The notes: generated by a model from the sequence alone, not told the origin. A stretch of 64,000 bases of DNA from Flagellimonas sp. MMG031 (GCF_040112705.1 NZ_CP157804.1:2412001-2476000); one strand, 5' to 3'; shown: positions 17,614 to 26,532, counted from the first letter of the stretch. Translations and numbers: made by a program.

Positions 17614-17703
17614 TCCCATCATTGCTTGGTCAAAGATAGGCATTAAAACATTCCAAATTCAAACTTCCCTGATCAATGACCGATTAACAATTAAAAATTA
17701 ACG

Positions 17704-17809
17704 GTCATTTTGAGCGCAGCAAAGATTCTCTTTCTGACACGAATTTCACGAATATTATCGATTGTCATTTCCAGCGCCCGCCTGTGGCAGGCAGGCAGTC
17801 GAGAAATCT
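17704..17809. repeat. Degenerate interspersed repeats, one split by an 18-base GC-rich insert
   Basis: Two copies of the TCATTTTGAGCGCAGC-type element lie here. The first is at about 17704-17730. The second, TGTCATTTCCAGCGC (17763-17777) and CAGTCGAGAAATC (from 17796), is interrupted by CCGCCTGTGGCAGGCAGG (17778-17795), a GC-rich near-palindrome. They fill the 185-base gap between the BatA-type gene and the glycosyltransferase stop at 17829. Related to the element at 10477-10549. Confidence 0.6.
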
Positions 17810-17828
17810 ATTTTGAAGAAGGGTTGAA

Positions 17829-18842
17829 TCAACAAAAAAAGAAATAATCCAGCATCGGGGATTGTTGCAAGTCAGAAAAATAGCTTCGAATCTCTTTTTG
17901 GGCCTGTTCGTTTGCCACGGTGATGATGCTCTGCGGGTTGTTGAGTCCCTGCAAGGCCTCAAAGTGGACCAAGCGCTTACCATAAATTTTCTTGCCGATT
18001 TTCTTGGGGTTATCGCATAACCAAACAAATTCCAGATTTCTTTTTTTAAGGCCTTTGGCAATCTTTTTCCCTTTGAATCCCGCTCCCCAGACCACTAAAG
18101 GTCGTTTTGGGTCATAATTGAGCTTTAAAAAGTAGTGCAGTTTGATGTCCAAAAAGTAATTCTGGGCGTAGTGCTCATGGGTACGCGAGGTGCGTGTATC
18201 GTAATCGCGCCATAGATGTAGCACTTGCTCGCAGGGAATGATGGCGAATCCCTGTTCATAAAAACGAAACGTAAGGTCGTAATCTTCGGGGTAGCGGTTG
18301 GGCTCAAAACCCTGACATTGCTCAAAGTCCTCCCGATATGTCATCCAACAAGGGGAGGGAATCACGCATTCCTTGTAGATTTCATCAAAATTGGTCCCGG
18401 TAGCGGTCAACCTGTTCAGCCATGTTTCATAACGTTCGTATCCATTGCTGATGCCCCTATCCGAAAAATAGGTGACTTGGCCCACAGCAACATGCCCAGC
18501 TCCGTGTTTTTGCAATGAATTTACCATGACTTCCAAACGATGGGGTTTCATGATGTCATCAGAATCCATACGGGTTATAAAATCACCTTGGCACGGGGCA
18601 TAGCCTGTTTGTAGCGCGGGAATGATTCCGTTTCCCTTGTTTTGATATAGTTTGATTCGCTCATCCTGTTGAGCATAGGAGCTAAGGATGTCAAAGCTTT
18701 CATCAGTGGAATGGTCGTTGATAGCCAACACTTCCCAATCCCTATAAGTTTGGTTGCGGATGGAGTCCAAACATTCAGGAAGAAAATTTGCCGTGTTTTT
18801 AAATGGAATTATGATGCTGACTTTGCCATTTTGCATGTTCAA
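17829..18842 (-). CDS. Family 2 glycosyltransferase with C-terminal nucleotide-binding-like domain
   Basis: A 337-residue cytoplasmic glycosyltransferase with the GT-A fold: VSIIIPFKNTANFLPECLDS at residues 8-27, NDHSTDES at 42-49, and the metal-binding D93-S-D95-D96. W211RDYD-type sequence lies near the acceptor side. After about residue 240 a separate domain starts with PLVVWGAGFKGKKIAKGL (G253-A-G255), a Rossmann-like glycine motif, followed by VWLCDNPKKIGKKIYGKRL; this resembles the nucleotide/sugar-modifying domains seen after some GT2 enzymes. There is no glycan cluster around it, so the donor and acceptor are unknown. The chain ends in DYFFFC immediately before degenerate repeats. Confidence 0.85.
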   Translation of the reverse strand: MNMQNGKVSIIIPFKNTANFLPECLDSIRNQTYRDWEVLAINDHSTDESFDILSSYAQQDERIKLYQNKGNGIIPALQTGYAPCQGDFITRMDSDDIMKPHRLEVMVNSLQKHGAGHVAVGQVTYFSDRGISNGYERYETWLNRLTATGTNFDEIYKECVIPSPCWMTYREDFEQCQGFEPNRYPEDYDLTFRFYEQGFAIIPCEQVLHLWRDYDTRTSRTHEHYAQNYFLDIKLHYFLKLNYDPKRPLVVWGAGFKGKKIAKGLKKRNLEFVWLCDNPKKIGKKIYGKRLVHFEALQGLNNPQSIITVANEQAQKEIRSYFSDLQQSPMLDYFFFC

Positions 18843-18885
18843 AGCTAACTAAATTCCATTTCGTAGTGCCAGAAAAGAAAGTCTA

Positions 18886-19581
18886 TTAAGGTTGACCTAG
18901 GGTTTGTTCAATGGCATTTTTCACCATACGCTCCATAATCGAGTAACCTTCCTTGGTCACATGGACTTCATCCGTAGTCAATGCTGAAGGCAGTCCGTTT
19001 CTGTCGTCCGCCATTTCCGAGAAATAATCCAAATACATGACTCCTTGCGATTCGGCCATGGCTTTGAGCATGCTGTTGAGCTTGGGTATTTTGATGTTGG
19101 GCTGTAAACCCGGCCTCCATGGATAGTCAAAAGCAGGAAGTACGGAACAAACAATAGGCTTGATACCGTTGGCTTTTGCCAATTCTACCATGGATAGGAT
19201 ATTGTCGTGGATTTGCTCCAAGGTCATCGGCCCGGTATTGCCCGCGATATCGTTGGTGCCCGCCAAAATTACTACTGCTTTTGGGTGTAGGTCAATAACA
19301 TCCTGACGGAAACGCAGTAGCATCTGTGGAGTAGTTTGACCACCAATGCCACGATTCACATACGGATTTTCTTCAAAAAAGTCAGGGTTGGCATCCTTCC
19401 ACATTTCGGTAATGGAATTGCCCATAAAAACCACACGGTTTTCCCCATCCGTAGGAGCGGCAAGTTCAGCATTTGCGGTTTTATACTTTTCCAAATTGGG
19501 CCAATCTTGGGCATTGATTTTTGAAGCGCTCGACAGTCCTAAGAATGATAACATGATACAGAATAGCGTATGTTTTTTCAC
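18886..19581 (-). CDS. Secreted SGNH/GDSL-family hydrolase
   Basis: A 231-residue exported esterase or acetyl-hydrolase of the SGNH fold. Signal peptide residues 1-24 (ending SKINAQ). Block I MGNSIT holds the nucleophile S56; block II RGIGGQTT, block III AGTND (107-111) and block V D204-E-V-H207 complete the set. Relatives include platelet-activating-factor acetylhydrolase-like and carbohydrate acetylesterase enzymes; in Bacteroidota many act on plant or algal polysaccharides, but no polysaccharide locus is near. Single gene, 43 bases from the glycosyltransferase. Confidence 0.9.
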   Translation of the reverse strand: MKKHTLFCIMLSFLGLSSASKINAQDWPNLEKYKTANAELAAPTDGENRVVFMGNSITEMWKDANPDFFEENPYVNRGIGGQTTPQMLLRFRQDVIDLHPKAVVILAGTNDIAGNTGPMTLEQIHDNILSMVELAKANGIKPIVCSVLPAFDYPWRPGLQPNIKIPKLNSMLKAMAESQGVMYLDYFSEMADDRNGLPSALTTDEVHVTKEGYSIMERMVKNAIEQTLGQP

Positions 19582-19613
19582 AGGTGTTGGGTTTTGTTAA
19601 AAATAGAGAATAA

Positions 19614-19883
19614 TCATCGTATCAAAAGCATAAATAAAATGAAAAATAGCACGACTGTAGCCAGTACGGCGTAAAACATAGCTCTTTTTTCCTTTTCCCT
19701 TTGAATGAACATCTTTTTACGAATTCGTACTATATCACGTCGACTAGCCTTTTTAAAATTTAACTCTGTGACGCTTTTGGTGCCATAAACATCATTTTTA
19801 GATTTTAACTTTCTTTTTTTTAGCATGTTTCTGTTAGCCTTTAGGCTTTTAATCGCATGCATCATACTTCCTTCTCCGCCCAT
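19614..19883 (-). CDS. Small basic tail-anchored membrane protein, conserved in flavobacteria
   Basis: An 89-residue protein beginning MGGEGSMMHAIKSLKANRNM, strongly basic up to residue 67, with a single C-terminal transmembrane helix (about residues 68-88). The opening MHAIKSLKxNRxxLxKRK is a pattern I recall from many flavobacterial genomes, where the protein has carried unsupported names such as riboflavin synthase subunit beta. ATG 19865 or 19862 would be alternative starts. Function unknown. Confidence 0.75.
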   Translation of the reverse strand: MGGEGSMMHAIKSLKANRNMLKKRKLKSKNDVYGTKSVTELNFKKASRRDIVRIRKKMFIQREKEKRAMFYAVLATVVLFFILFMLLIR

Positions 19884-19963
19884 AATTAGAATATTTACCT
19901 TATAAGTGGTCTTTTATGGGAAATTGTTACAATAAAATCAATTTTGTTGATTATTATTCAATA

Positions 19964-20000
19964 AAAAAGCGGTGTGACTTAAAATATCACACCGCTTTTA
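19964..20000 (-). terminator. Terminator after the S10 peptidase gene
   Basis: AAAGCGGTGTGA pairs with TCACACCGCTTT around an A/T loop; on the minus strand the stem is followed by six T. It lies about 22 bases past the stop of the peptidase gene at 20022. Confidence 0.85.
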
Positions 20001-20021
20001 AGTACTTTATTATGTTTTGAA

Positions 20022-21506
20022 TTAATATTTCGCGCTCTTTCCGTTGGCTTGGGTACGCAAAATAAACGCCCTAATGTCCTCATTGGCCGTTTTTAAATCC
20101 TCTTTTCTTAAATACATCATATGTCCGGAGCGATAGCCTTTAAACTCAAAGCGGTCCTTCATTCTACCGCTTGGGTCTACCTGGGACATGGTGTATTTGG
20201 CGGCAAAGTAGGTACAGGCACCATCATAATACCCAGACTGCACCAAAACGTTCAAATAAGGGTTCTGCGCCATGGCTTGGCGAAGATTGTCCCGAACATT
20301 GTCATTGCTATCATCCCAAGGCCGAACAGGACCGAACATATTGTATTTGATGTCTGTTTTAAACCCTAATTCTTCTTGCAAATAATAGTTGATGGCAGGA
20401 GTGAAGCTATGCAACCAAGACGTCAACTCTGGCGAGTAATCCGGACTTGTGCCTGCTAAGGTTTTGTCGATGCCCAAATAGCGGCTATCCAGACGTCCCA
20501 CGGTGTAACCACCTTTATCCCGCATCAAAGCCTTCCAGAAAAATTGTGTGGGCACATCCAAGTTGTGATCAATGATATCTTTTGAACTTAATCCAGAATA
20601 TCTGGCCATCTTATCTGCGATGGCCTTACGTTCCGAATCTGGAATAAAGCCACCTTTAGCGATGGCAGGCAACAATTCGTTGATGGTAAATTCTTCTACC
20701 TCTGGCAGTACTTCAAGTAGGTCCTTGCTTTGCAAATCGGATGGCAGTGCCTTGTGATGCCATGCTGCAGCTGCAAAATAAGGCAGGTTCAAGGCGCTGG
20801 AGACCGGGTCGTTGTCACGGAACACTTTGTAATCGGCAGGAGACACCATGATCACACCGTTTAAGTACATCCACTGTTGGTTCTGCAGTGCCAACGAAAG
20901 TCCCATGACACGTGTACCTCCGTAGCTTTCGCCCACGATATATTTAGGGGAACGCCATCTGTTATTTCGGGTAACGAAGGTATTAAGCCATTCGGCCAAG
21001 TATTTGGTGTCCGCATTGATTCCGAAGAATTTTTCGCGGTCCACCTCTTTCCCTGTTTCGGGGATGGTTCGTGAATATCCTGTATTTGCCGGATTTACGT
21101 AAACAATATCGGTAACATCCAATACGGAATAAGGGTTCTCCTTAACTCCGTAGGGCTGTACGGGATAACCTTCGTCATCGATTTTAAGGATACGTGGACC
21201 GGTGTAGGCCAAGTGCATCCAAACCGATCCTGAACCAGGACCACCATTAAAGGAAATCAACAAAGGACGTGACGCCCTATCCCGGACATCGTTTTTCGTA
21301 TAATACGTGTAATGCAATGCAGCGATGGGTTTTCCCATTTCGTCCCAGACAGGTTGGGTACCCGTGGTAGCTGTGTAATCGATTCGCGCACCATTAATGG
21401 TTACGGAATGCTGTGTGGTAATCGTAGTGTCGACAGGAATTTTTCGTTCTTGCGCAAAGGCCATCGATGTGCAAAGCACAAGGCCCAATAGTAAGCATTT
21501 TTTCAT
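20022..21506 (-). CDS. Exported serine carboxypeptidase-like protein, peptidase family S10
   Basis: A 494-residue alpha/beta-hydrolase-fold peptidase with a signal peptide (residues 1-18, cut after MAFA). Conserved blocks are SFNGGPGSGSVWMH (85-98), the nucleophile S194 in VGESYGGTR, and YRSGHMMYL near residue 465, which contains the catalytic histidine. These fit the S10 serine carboxypeptidase family, here in the bacterial periplasmic form. It would trim C-terminal residues from peptides outside the cytoplasm. Single gene with its own terminator; the 246-base upstream gap to the PhoX-like gene is divergent. Confidence 0.88.
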   Translation of the reverse strand: MKKCLLLGLVLCTSMAFAQERKIPVDTTITTQHSVTINGARIDYTATTGTQPVWDEMGKPIAALHYTYYTKNDVRDRASRPLLISFNGGPGSGSVWMHLAYTGPRILKIDDEGYPVQPYGVKENPYSVLDVTDIVYVNPANTGYSRTIPETGKEVDREKFFGINADTKYLAEWLNTFVTRNNRWRSPKYIVGESYGGTRVMGLSLALQNQQWMYLNGVIMVSPADYKVFRDNDPVSSALNLPYFAAAAWHHKALPSDLQSKDLLEVLPEVEEFTINELLPAIAKGGFIPDSERKAIADKMARYSGLSSKDIIDHNLDVPTQFFWKALMRDKGGYTVGRLDSRYLGIDKTLAGTSPDYSPELTSWLHSFTPAINYYLQEELGFKTDIKYNMFGPVRPWDDSNDNVRDNLRQAMAQNPYLNVLVQSGYYDGACTYFAAKYTMSQVDPSGRMKDRFEFKGYRSGHMMYLRKEDLKTANEDIRAFILRTQANGKSAKY

Positions 21507-21752
21507 ATGAATTGGTTGAATTAGTCTTGTTTATAAAAATAGGGAATTTGGGTTATAAGACCATCCTTGTAAAACCAAAAAAACGGTTAACGTTAAATTC
21601 ATCAAGCTGAAACACTGAATTCCACTTAAGTTTACATAGTAACCTTATGTTAAAAGTAACTTAAAACAATGCATATTTTCAGATAATCCTATCCTAAACA
21701 AGGGTGTTTAGTTTTACCCCAACAACATTAATAACATTAAAACTGAACACTT

Positions 21753-23363
21753 ATGAAAATGAACAGATTATTTTTAGGACTAGTTATTATGTCCTTGGTT
21801 TCTTTTGGACTCACCAGTTGTGAAGGTGAGGATGGAAGAGACGGTATTGATGGCACCGATGGCATTGACGGCCAAGATGGGGTGGATGGAGAAGATGGAG
21901 AGGACGGAGAGGATTTAACCCTTGAAGACCTTACACCTTTGACCAGCTCCGTGGTTCCCAATAACGTATTTGAATTTAAAGGTGCTTTTGCAGGTACAGC
22001 CCAGTTGGAGATGATCATGACTTCGGCCGATATTCTGCCATCTGATTCCACATTTGTTTTTGGAGCCTATACCGATGGTGCCGCCCTTTATCCATATGAA
22101 GATGGTACCTTCGCCTTGGTCAATAATTTGGAGGCCGATTATTCCATTGCTAGGATTAGGGTCAATTCCGACTTACGCCCAATGGAAGGAGATTACATCG
22201 TGAATGCTACAGCTACTGCATTCACCGCTCAATGTTCCGGTTCTTCGATTACGATGGAAGAGCATGGATTTGGACCGCTTTACCTTTCTGGGGGTGAATG
22301 GGGCGGAAATGCCAAAGGTGTATACAAAATCAACCCGTTCCGATCTCCCGATGATAGGGTAGAAGCTGAGCGTTTGCCAGCCTTGGGAGAATGGTCGACC
22401 GAAAACGCCGTTGCCATTGGTAAAAACGCTTACCCCGGTCAAACTGTTGTTTTTATGGGCGATGATGATAGCCAAAACGAATACCCATCCGCACACTTCG
22501 GAATGTATGTTGGAGGTTTGGGCGACCTTAACAGCGGAAAGCTGTATGTGCTTAGAGGAAAGAACACTGCAGAGACCGGCATAGGTGAAGGCGGACAAAA
22601 ATTTGAAATGGGTATGGCCCAAGACATCGAGTATGATGTGGAATGGGTAGAAATGACCGAAAGAACCTTGGAAGAGCTGAACCAAGAAGCAATTGATTCC
22701 GTTGCCATCGGATTTCAGCGTATAGAGGATATCGATTGGAGAAGAGGCTCAGCAGAAAACAACAGAACGGTTTTCTTTAACGCAACAGGGCGAATCCGTT
22801 CCAACAACCCAGATTTGGCCAGCAGAGGAACATCATTTGGAAGGGTGTATAAATTGGAACTCAATCCCGATAACCCAACTGGAGATGCCAAACTTACCGT
22901 AGTGATAGATGGTGACTTGGAGGGTGGAAAAGGAGATGGGATGCACTCTCCCGACAACATTGTAGTTACCGAAAATTACGTTTACGTGCAAGAAGACCCG
23001 AATGGCTATGCTTCTTTGAACTCCGATATTCAAGGGTATGCCAAACTATGGCAATATGATATCATGAGCGGAAATTTCACAGAAGTGATGGAGTGTAACC
23101 AAGCTGCCGCTGCCCAATTGGGCATTGGTAACATAGATGACTACTGGGAAATTACTGGTATGATCGATGTTACCGACATCATTGGGGCTGCCGAACCCAC
23201 CTTTATTTGTGGTGCGCAGGTACACGGATGGTCATACGACAGTGGCAATCCGGCCACTTTCCGCGCCGATGGTGCCAAGTTCGTGGACCCGACGGCCATT
23301 GATGAAGGAGCAGCTTCTTTGGAAGGTTCCTTCTTGTTCAAAATTACTGGATTGCCTAGGTAA
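21753..23363 (+). CDS. PhoX-like phosphatase-family lipoprotein with a collagen-like Gly-X-Asp tether
   Basis: A 536-residue lipoprotein: signal peptide with lipobox LTSC and acylated C23. Residues 25-54 are ten Gly-X-Y triplets (GED, GRD, GID and so on), nine ending in Asp and the first also acidic: an Asp-rich collagen-like spacer that should hold the protein away from the membrane. The remainder resembles the PhoX/DUF839 beta-propeller phosphatases in blocks such as VVFMGDDDSQNEY, GKLYVLRG and SPDNIVVTENYVYVQEDPNGY; PhoX is a calcium/iron-dependent phosphomonoesterase. The acidic residues after C23 suggest export to the cell surface. The start at 21753 is preferred to an inner ATG at 21759. 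A terminator follows at 23386. PhoX assignment is probable, activity inferred. Confidence 0.75.
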   Translation: MKMNRLFLGLVIMSLVSFGLTSCEGEDGRDGIDGTDGIDGQDGVDGEDGEDGEDLTLEDLTPLTSSVVPNNVFEFKGAFAGTAQLEMIMTSADILPSDSTFVFGAYTDGAALYPYEDGTFALVNNLEADYSIARIRVNSDLRPMEGDYIVNATATAFTAQCSGSSITMEEHGFGPLYLSGGEWGGNAKGVYKINPFRSPDDRVEAERLPALGEWSTENAVAIGKNAYPGQTVVFMGDDDSQNEYPSAHFGMYVGGLGDLNSGKLYVLRGKNTAETGIGEGGQKFEMGMAQDIEYDVEWVEMTERTLEELNQEAIDSVAIGFQRIEDIDWRRGSAENNRTVFFNATGRIRSNNPDLASRGTSFGRVYKLELNPDNPTGDAKLTVVIDGDLEGGKGDGMHSPDNIVVTENYVYVQEDPNGYASLNSDIQGYAKLWQYDIMSGNFTEVMECNQAAAAQLGIGNIDDYWEITGMIDVTDIIGAAEPTFICGAQVHGWSYDSGNPATFRADGAKFVDPTAIDEGAASLEGSFLFKITGLPR

Positions 23364-23385
23364 GACGACCGTAATAGAAATTTTT

Positions 23386-23416
23386 AAAGGGTTCCCTGTC
23401 AAAAGGGAGCCTTTTT
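23386..23416 (+). terminator. Terminator after the PhoX-like gene
   Basis: AAAGGGTTCCCT and AGGGAGCCTTT form a stem with one wobble pair around GTCAAA, ending in TTTTTC. It lies 24 bases after the stop, and 24 bases before the di-haem peroxidase start. Confidence 0.75.
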
Positions 23417-23440
23417 CTTCATTTTTAAAACTATTGGATA

Positions 23441-25273
23441 ATGAGATTCCCCACCTTTTTTTTCACGGGTATATGTGTTCTTTTTTTGAGTTTCGTCTCT
23501 TGCAAACAGCAAAACCCACCCAAAAAGCAGACCAGTGCCAATGCTGAATCCATGTTCAACGAAGAAATCAGAAACCACTATTTTGTAACCCTGGACAGTG
23601 CCGCATACTACATGCAAAAATTGGATACTTCCGCTTCCTTGGCTCACAATAGGGCATATTTTTTAAAGAGCAGGGAATGGTACAAAAGGGCGGAGCCTAT
23701 GATGATTGCCTATGATTATCAGAACTACCTCTCCATGAACGCCCCAAACATCCTCAAAATTGAGATAGATGATTATACGGACATAAAAAAATTGAGCCCA
23801 AGGAGTTTTCAGGTATTGGAAGAATTGTTGTTTGCCGAAGAGGAGGTGCCCATGCAAGAGCTACAATTGGTGCTCGATTATCTTCAGGTGCGTATTCCCT
23901 ACATCCGCAGAAACCACATCATTTATACCCAACGAGACAGACATCACCTAAAAATGATACGGGATGCCATTGTCAACGTTGCAACCAAAGGCATTACGGG
24001 ATTTGATTCACCCATGTTGTCGAACTCCCTGAACGAAGCCATCTATAACTACGAAACCATTGCAAAGGTGATTTCCATTTATCAGGAAGCATTTAAGAGT
24101 CCAGATTTATACCATCAATGGACCATGGAAATTGAAGCAACCATCAATAGTTTAAAAGCGAGCACTTTTGATGATTTTGACAGGTATGACTTCATTAAAA
24201 ATCATACCAACAAACAATTGGAACTTGTCAACCAAACCGCAACCGATTGGGGGATTGCGTTAAATACTTCCCGTTCGCTAAACCCCACGGCCAACAACCT
24301 TTTCAGCAAGGACTTTTTTAATATGGACCAATTTACCATCCAAGGTTCCCCGGCCATTACCGATGAGCGAATTGCCCTTGGAAAAAAACTCTTTAACGAC
24401 CCCTCCCTTTCCAGCACGGGAACCATGAGCTGCGCTACCTGTCATTTGGAAAGCAAAGCATTTACAGATGGACATAAAAAGGGCTTGGGGATAGACGGCA
24501 TCGAACTCCAGCGCAATACGCCCACGCTTACCTACGCAGTGTATCAGCGCAGCCTTTTTTATGATGGAAGGGCAGATGGATTGGAAGACCAGATCGTGAA
24601 CGTGGTCAACAATGAAAATGAATTCCATTTAGACCTGAATACAGTGGAGCAAAGAATCAAGGAGGACGATGTGTACGCTTCATCTTTTGACGAGTTGTAC
24701 GATGGTGAGGTAACCAACCAAAATGTGAGGCACGCCATCGCCACCTACATCCGAAGTTTGGCCCCTTTCGATTCCAGATTTGACAAGAACATGCAAGGAT
24801 CGGAAAATACCCTCACTTCCGAAGAGAAATTGGGATTCAATCTCTTTATGGGAAAGGCTGCCTGTGCCACCTGCCATTTTCCGCCAGCCTTCAATGGTAC
24901 GGTACCCCCAAAATATATGGAAACCGAATTCGAGAATTTGGGCGTCCCAAAAAACGCTGATTTTGACCATCCTATTTTGGATGACGACCCGGGACAATTC
25001 CATCCTTACATGGTAGAGGAAAAAAGGAACTTCTTTAAAACTTCGACGGTGAGAAACGTGGCATTGACAGGTCCCTACATGCACAATGGCGTATACGAGA
25101 GCTTGGAAGAAGTAGTCCAATTTTATAATGTTGGGGGCGGTCGGGGAATGGGACTGGAGATGCCTTATCAAACATTGCCATCAGATTCGTTGCACTTGAC
25201 CGACAAGGAACAAAAGGCATTGGTAGCATTTATGCAGTCTCTAACAGATGAACGGTTTCTGAACGAAAAATAG
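23441..25273 (+). CDS. Di-haem cytochrome c peroxidase-like lipoprotein with helical N-terminal extension
   Basis: A 610-residue periplasmic lipoprotein (lipobox SFVSC, C21; no acidic export signal after the cysteine, so probably facing the periplasm). Residues about 30-300 are mostly helical, resembling the imelysin-like extension seen on some Bacteroidota members. The C-terminal 310 residues are a bacterial di-haem peroxidase (MauG/CcpA family) with two haem motifs CATCH, at about residues 331-335 and 475-479, and MHNGVYESLEEVVQFY near the end. The family reduces peroxide or oxidises a protein partner using cytochrome electrons. It follows the PhoX-like gene; a terminator separates them but read-through is possible. 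Confidence 0.85.
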   Translation: MRFPTFFFTGICVLFLSFVSCKQQNPPKKQTSANAESMFNEEIRNHYFVTLDSAAYYMQKLDTSASLAHNRAYFLKSREWYKRAEPMMIAYDYQNYLSMNAPNILKIEIDDYTDIKKLSPRSFQVLEELLFAEEEVPMQELQLVLDYLQVRIPYIRRNHIIYTQRDRHHLKMIRDAIVNVATKGITGFDSPMLSNSLNEAIYNYETIAKVISIYQEAFKSPDLYHQWTMEIEATINSLKASTFDDFDRYDFIKNHTNKQLELVNQTATDWGIALNTSRSLNPTANNLFSKDFFNMDQFTIQGSPAITDERIALGKKLFNDPSLSSTGTMSCATCHLESKAFTDGHKKGLGIDGIELQRNTPTLTYAVYQRSLFYDGRADGLEDQIVNVVNNENEFHLDLNTVEQRIKEDDVYASSFDELYDGEVTNQNVRHAIATYIRSLAPFDSRFDKNMQGSENTLTSEEKLGFNLFMGKAACATCHFPPAFNGTVPPKYMETEFENLGVPKNADFDHPILDDDPGQFHPYMVEEKRNFFKTSTVRNVALTGPYMHNGVYESLEEVVQFYNVGGGRGMGLEMPYQTLPSDSLHLTDKEQKALVAFMQSLTDERFLNEK

Positions 25274-25349
25274 TCGAATTGTACTTCAAATTTGTGATTT
25301 GCCCAACACAAGGCCTAATTCTGGATGCAAAGTGCTTTTCAATGTGTAC

Positions 25350-25369
25350 ATTTAAGAACCTTCTTAAAT
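25350..25369. promoter_or_regulatory. Perfect 20-bp palindrome ahead of the Gfo/Idh/MocA gene
   Basis: ATTTAAGAACCTTCTTAAAT is a perfect inverted repeat of nine bases per arm with a CC centre, ending nine bases before the ATG at 25379. There is no T run, so it is not a terminator. It looks like an operator, or a hairpin in the leader that could affect translation. Confidence 0.5.
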
Positions 25370-25378
25370 CGGTTGAAC

Positions 25379-26518
25379 ATGAAAAACATAACACGAAGAA
25401 ACTTTAACAGCCTCACCGCAAAAGGAATTGGTGGAGCTGCTTTGCTATCATCCGCTCCATTTGCCTGCGCCATGGGCGTCAATCAGAAAAAGGAGAAATT
25501 GGGCATTGCGCTGGTTGGATTGGGAAGTTATAGCACCTATCAACTGGCACCTGCCTTACAAGATACACAACATTGCTATTTGGCAGGAATTGTAACGGGA
25601 ACTCGGGCCAAAGAAAAAATCTGGGCCGAAAAGTATGGAATCCCGAAAAGGAATATCTACAATTATCAGAATTTTGATGATATCGCCAACAACGAGGATA
25701 TTGATGTAGTTTACGTGGTGCTCCCCAATAGTATGCATGCTGAATTCAGCATACGTGCAGCCCAAGCCGGCAAGCACGTAATTTGCGAAAAGCCTATGGG
25801 AATCAGCGTTGCCGAATGCGATGCAATCATTGATGCCTGCAAGGACGCGGGCGTAAAACTAGGTATGGGCTATCGCCTGCATTCCGAACCGTATACCCAA
25901 CAGGTTAAGGAGTTTGTTCGTGAAAAGACCTTTGGTGATGTCTTGTTTGTGTCGGCCGATGCCGCCTACCGCTCAACCGGTAATCCAGACCAGTGGCGCT
26001 TGGACCGTTCACTTTCCGGTGGGGGTGCGTTGGTGAATATGGGTGTTTATGCCATTCAGAGTACTATTTATGGTACGGGAGAGAATCCCATATCGGTAGC
26101 GGCACAGGAATTTAGTACCCGCCCCGATTATTTTAAGGATACCGACGAAACCATAACGGCACAGTTCAAGTTCCCGAGCGGAGCTGTGGGGAATATTTCC
26201 ACATCCCATAATTTTAATGCAAACGCCATGTATGTTTCGGGTTCTTCAGGATGGTTTCGACTACAGCCGGCCAATAACTACGGTCCACTGAGTGGTGAAA
26301 CTTCGAGGGGAGATGTCATTAAATTTCCGCATGAGAGTCAACAAAAATTGCAAATGGACGATTTTGCACGCCATGTGTTGTTTGGTGAGCCCAACAAAGC
26401 CCCTGGCGAAATGGGAAAACGCGATATGATGATCGTGGAGGCCATTTACCGGTCCATTGCCGATGACGGAGCAACAATTGCCTTGGATTTTGAGCCTGGT
26501 TTTGGGTTTGGGGGCTGA
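25379..26518 (+). CDS. Tat-exported Gfo/Idh/MocA-family oxidoreductase
   Basis: A 379-residue NAD(P)-dependent oxidoreductase of the glucose-fructose oxidoreductase type. ATG 25379 gives MKNITRRNFNSLTAKGIGG, a twin-arginine signal with a hydrophobic stretch, so the folded, cofactor-loaded enzyme is probably sent to the periplasm. The Rossmann motif GLGSYS follows at about residues 46-51 and the family signature CEKPMG at about 134-139; GGGALVNMGVYAIQ marks the C-terminal alpha/beta domain. Substrate is probably a sugar or polyol. A longer frame from 25325 is unlikely because it would run through the palindrome at 25350-25369 and spoil the Tat signal. Confidence 0.88.
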   Translation: MKNITRRNFNSLTAKGIGGAALLSSAPFACAMGVNQKKEKLGIALVGLGSYSTYQLAPALQDTQHCYLAGIVTGTRAKEKIWAEKYGIPKRNIYNYQNFDDIANNEDIDVVYVVLPNSMHAEFSIRAAQAGKHVICEKPMGISVAECDAIIDACKDAGVKLGMGYRLHSEPYTQQVKEFVREKTFGDVLFVSADAAYRSTGNPDQWRLDRSLSGGGALVNMGVYAIQSTIYGTGENPISVAAQEFSTRPDYFKDTDETITAQFKFPSGAVGNISTSHNFNANAMYVSGSSGWFRLQPANNYGPLSGETSRGDVIKFPHESQQKLQMDDFARHVLFGEPNKAPGEMGKRDMMIVEAIYRSIADDGATIALDFEPGFGFGG

Positions 26519-26532
26519 AGATGATTGCGGGT

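Noticed and set aside
21587..21660. TTAACGTTAA palindrome and two AGTAAC copies before the PhoX-like gene, examined as a Pho box.
   Set aside because: The copies are 17 bases apart, not the 11 or 22 expected of a PhoB-type box, and the palindrome is short.
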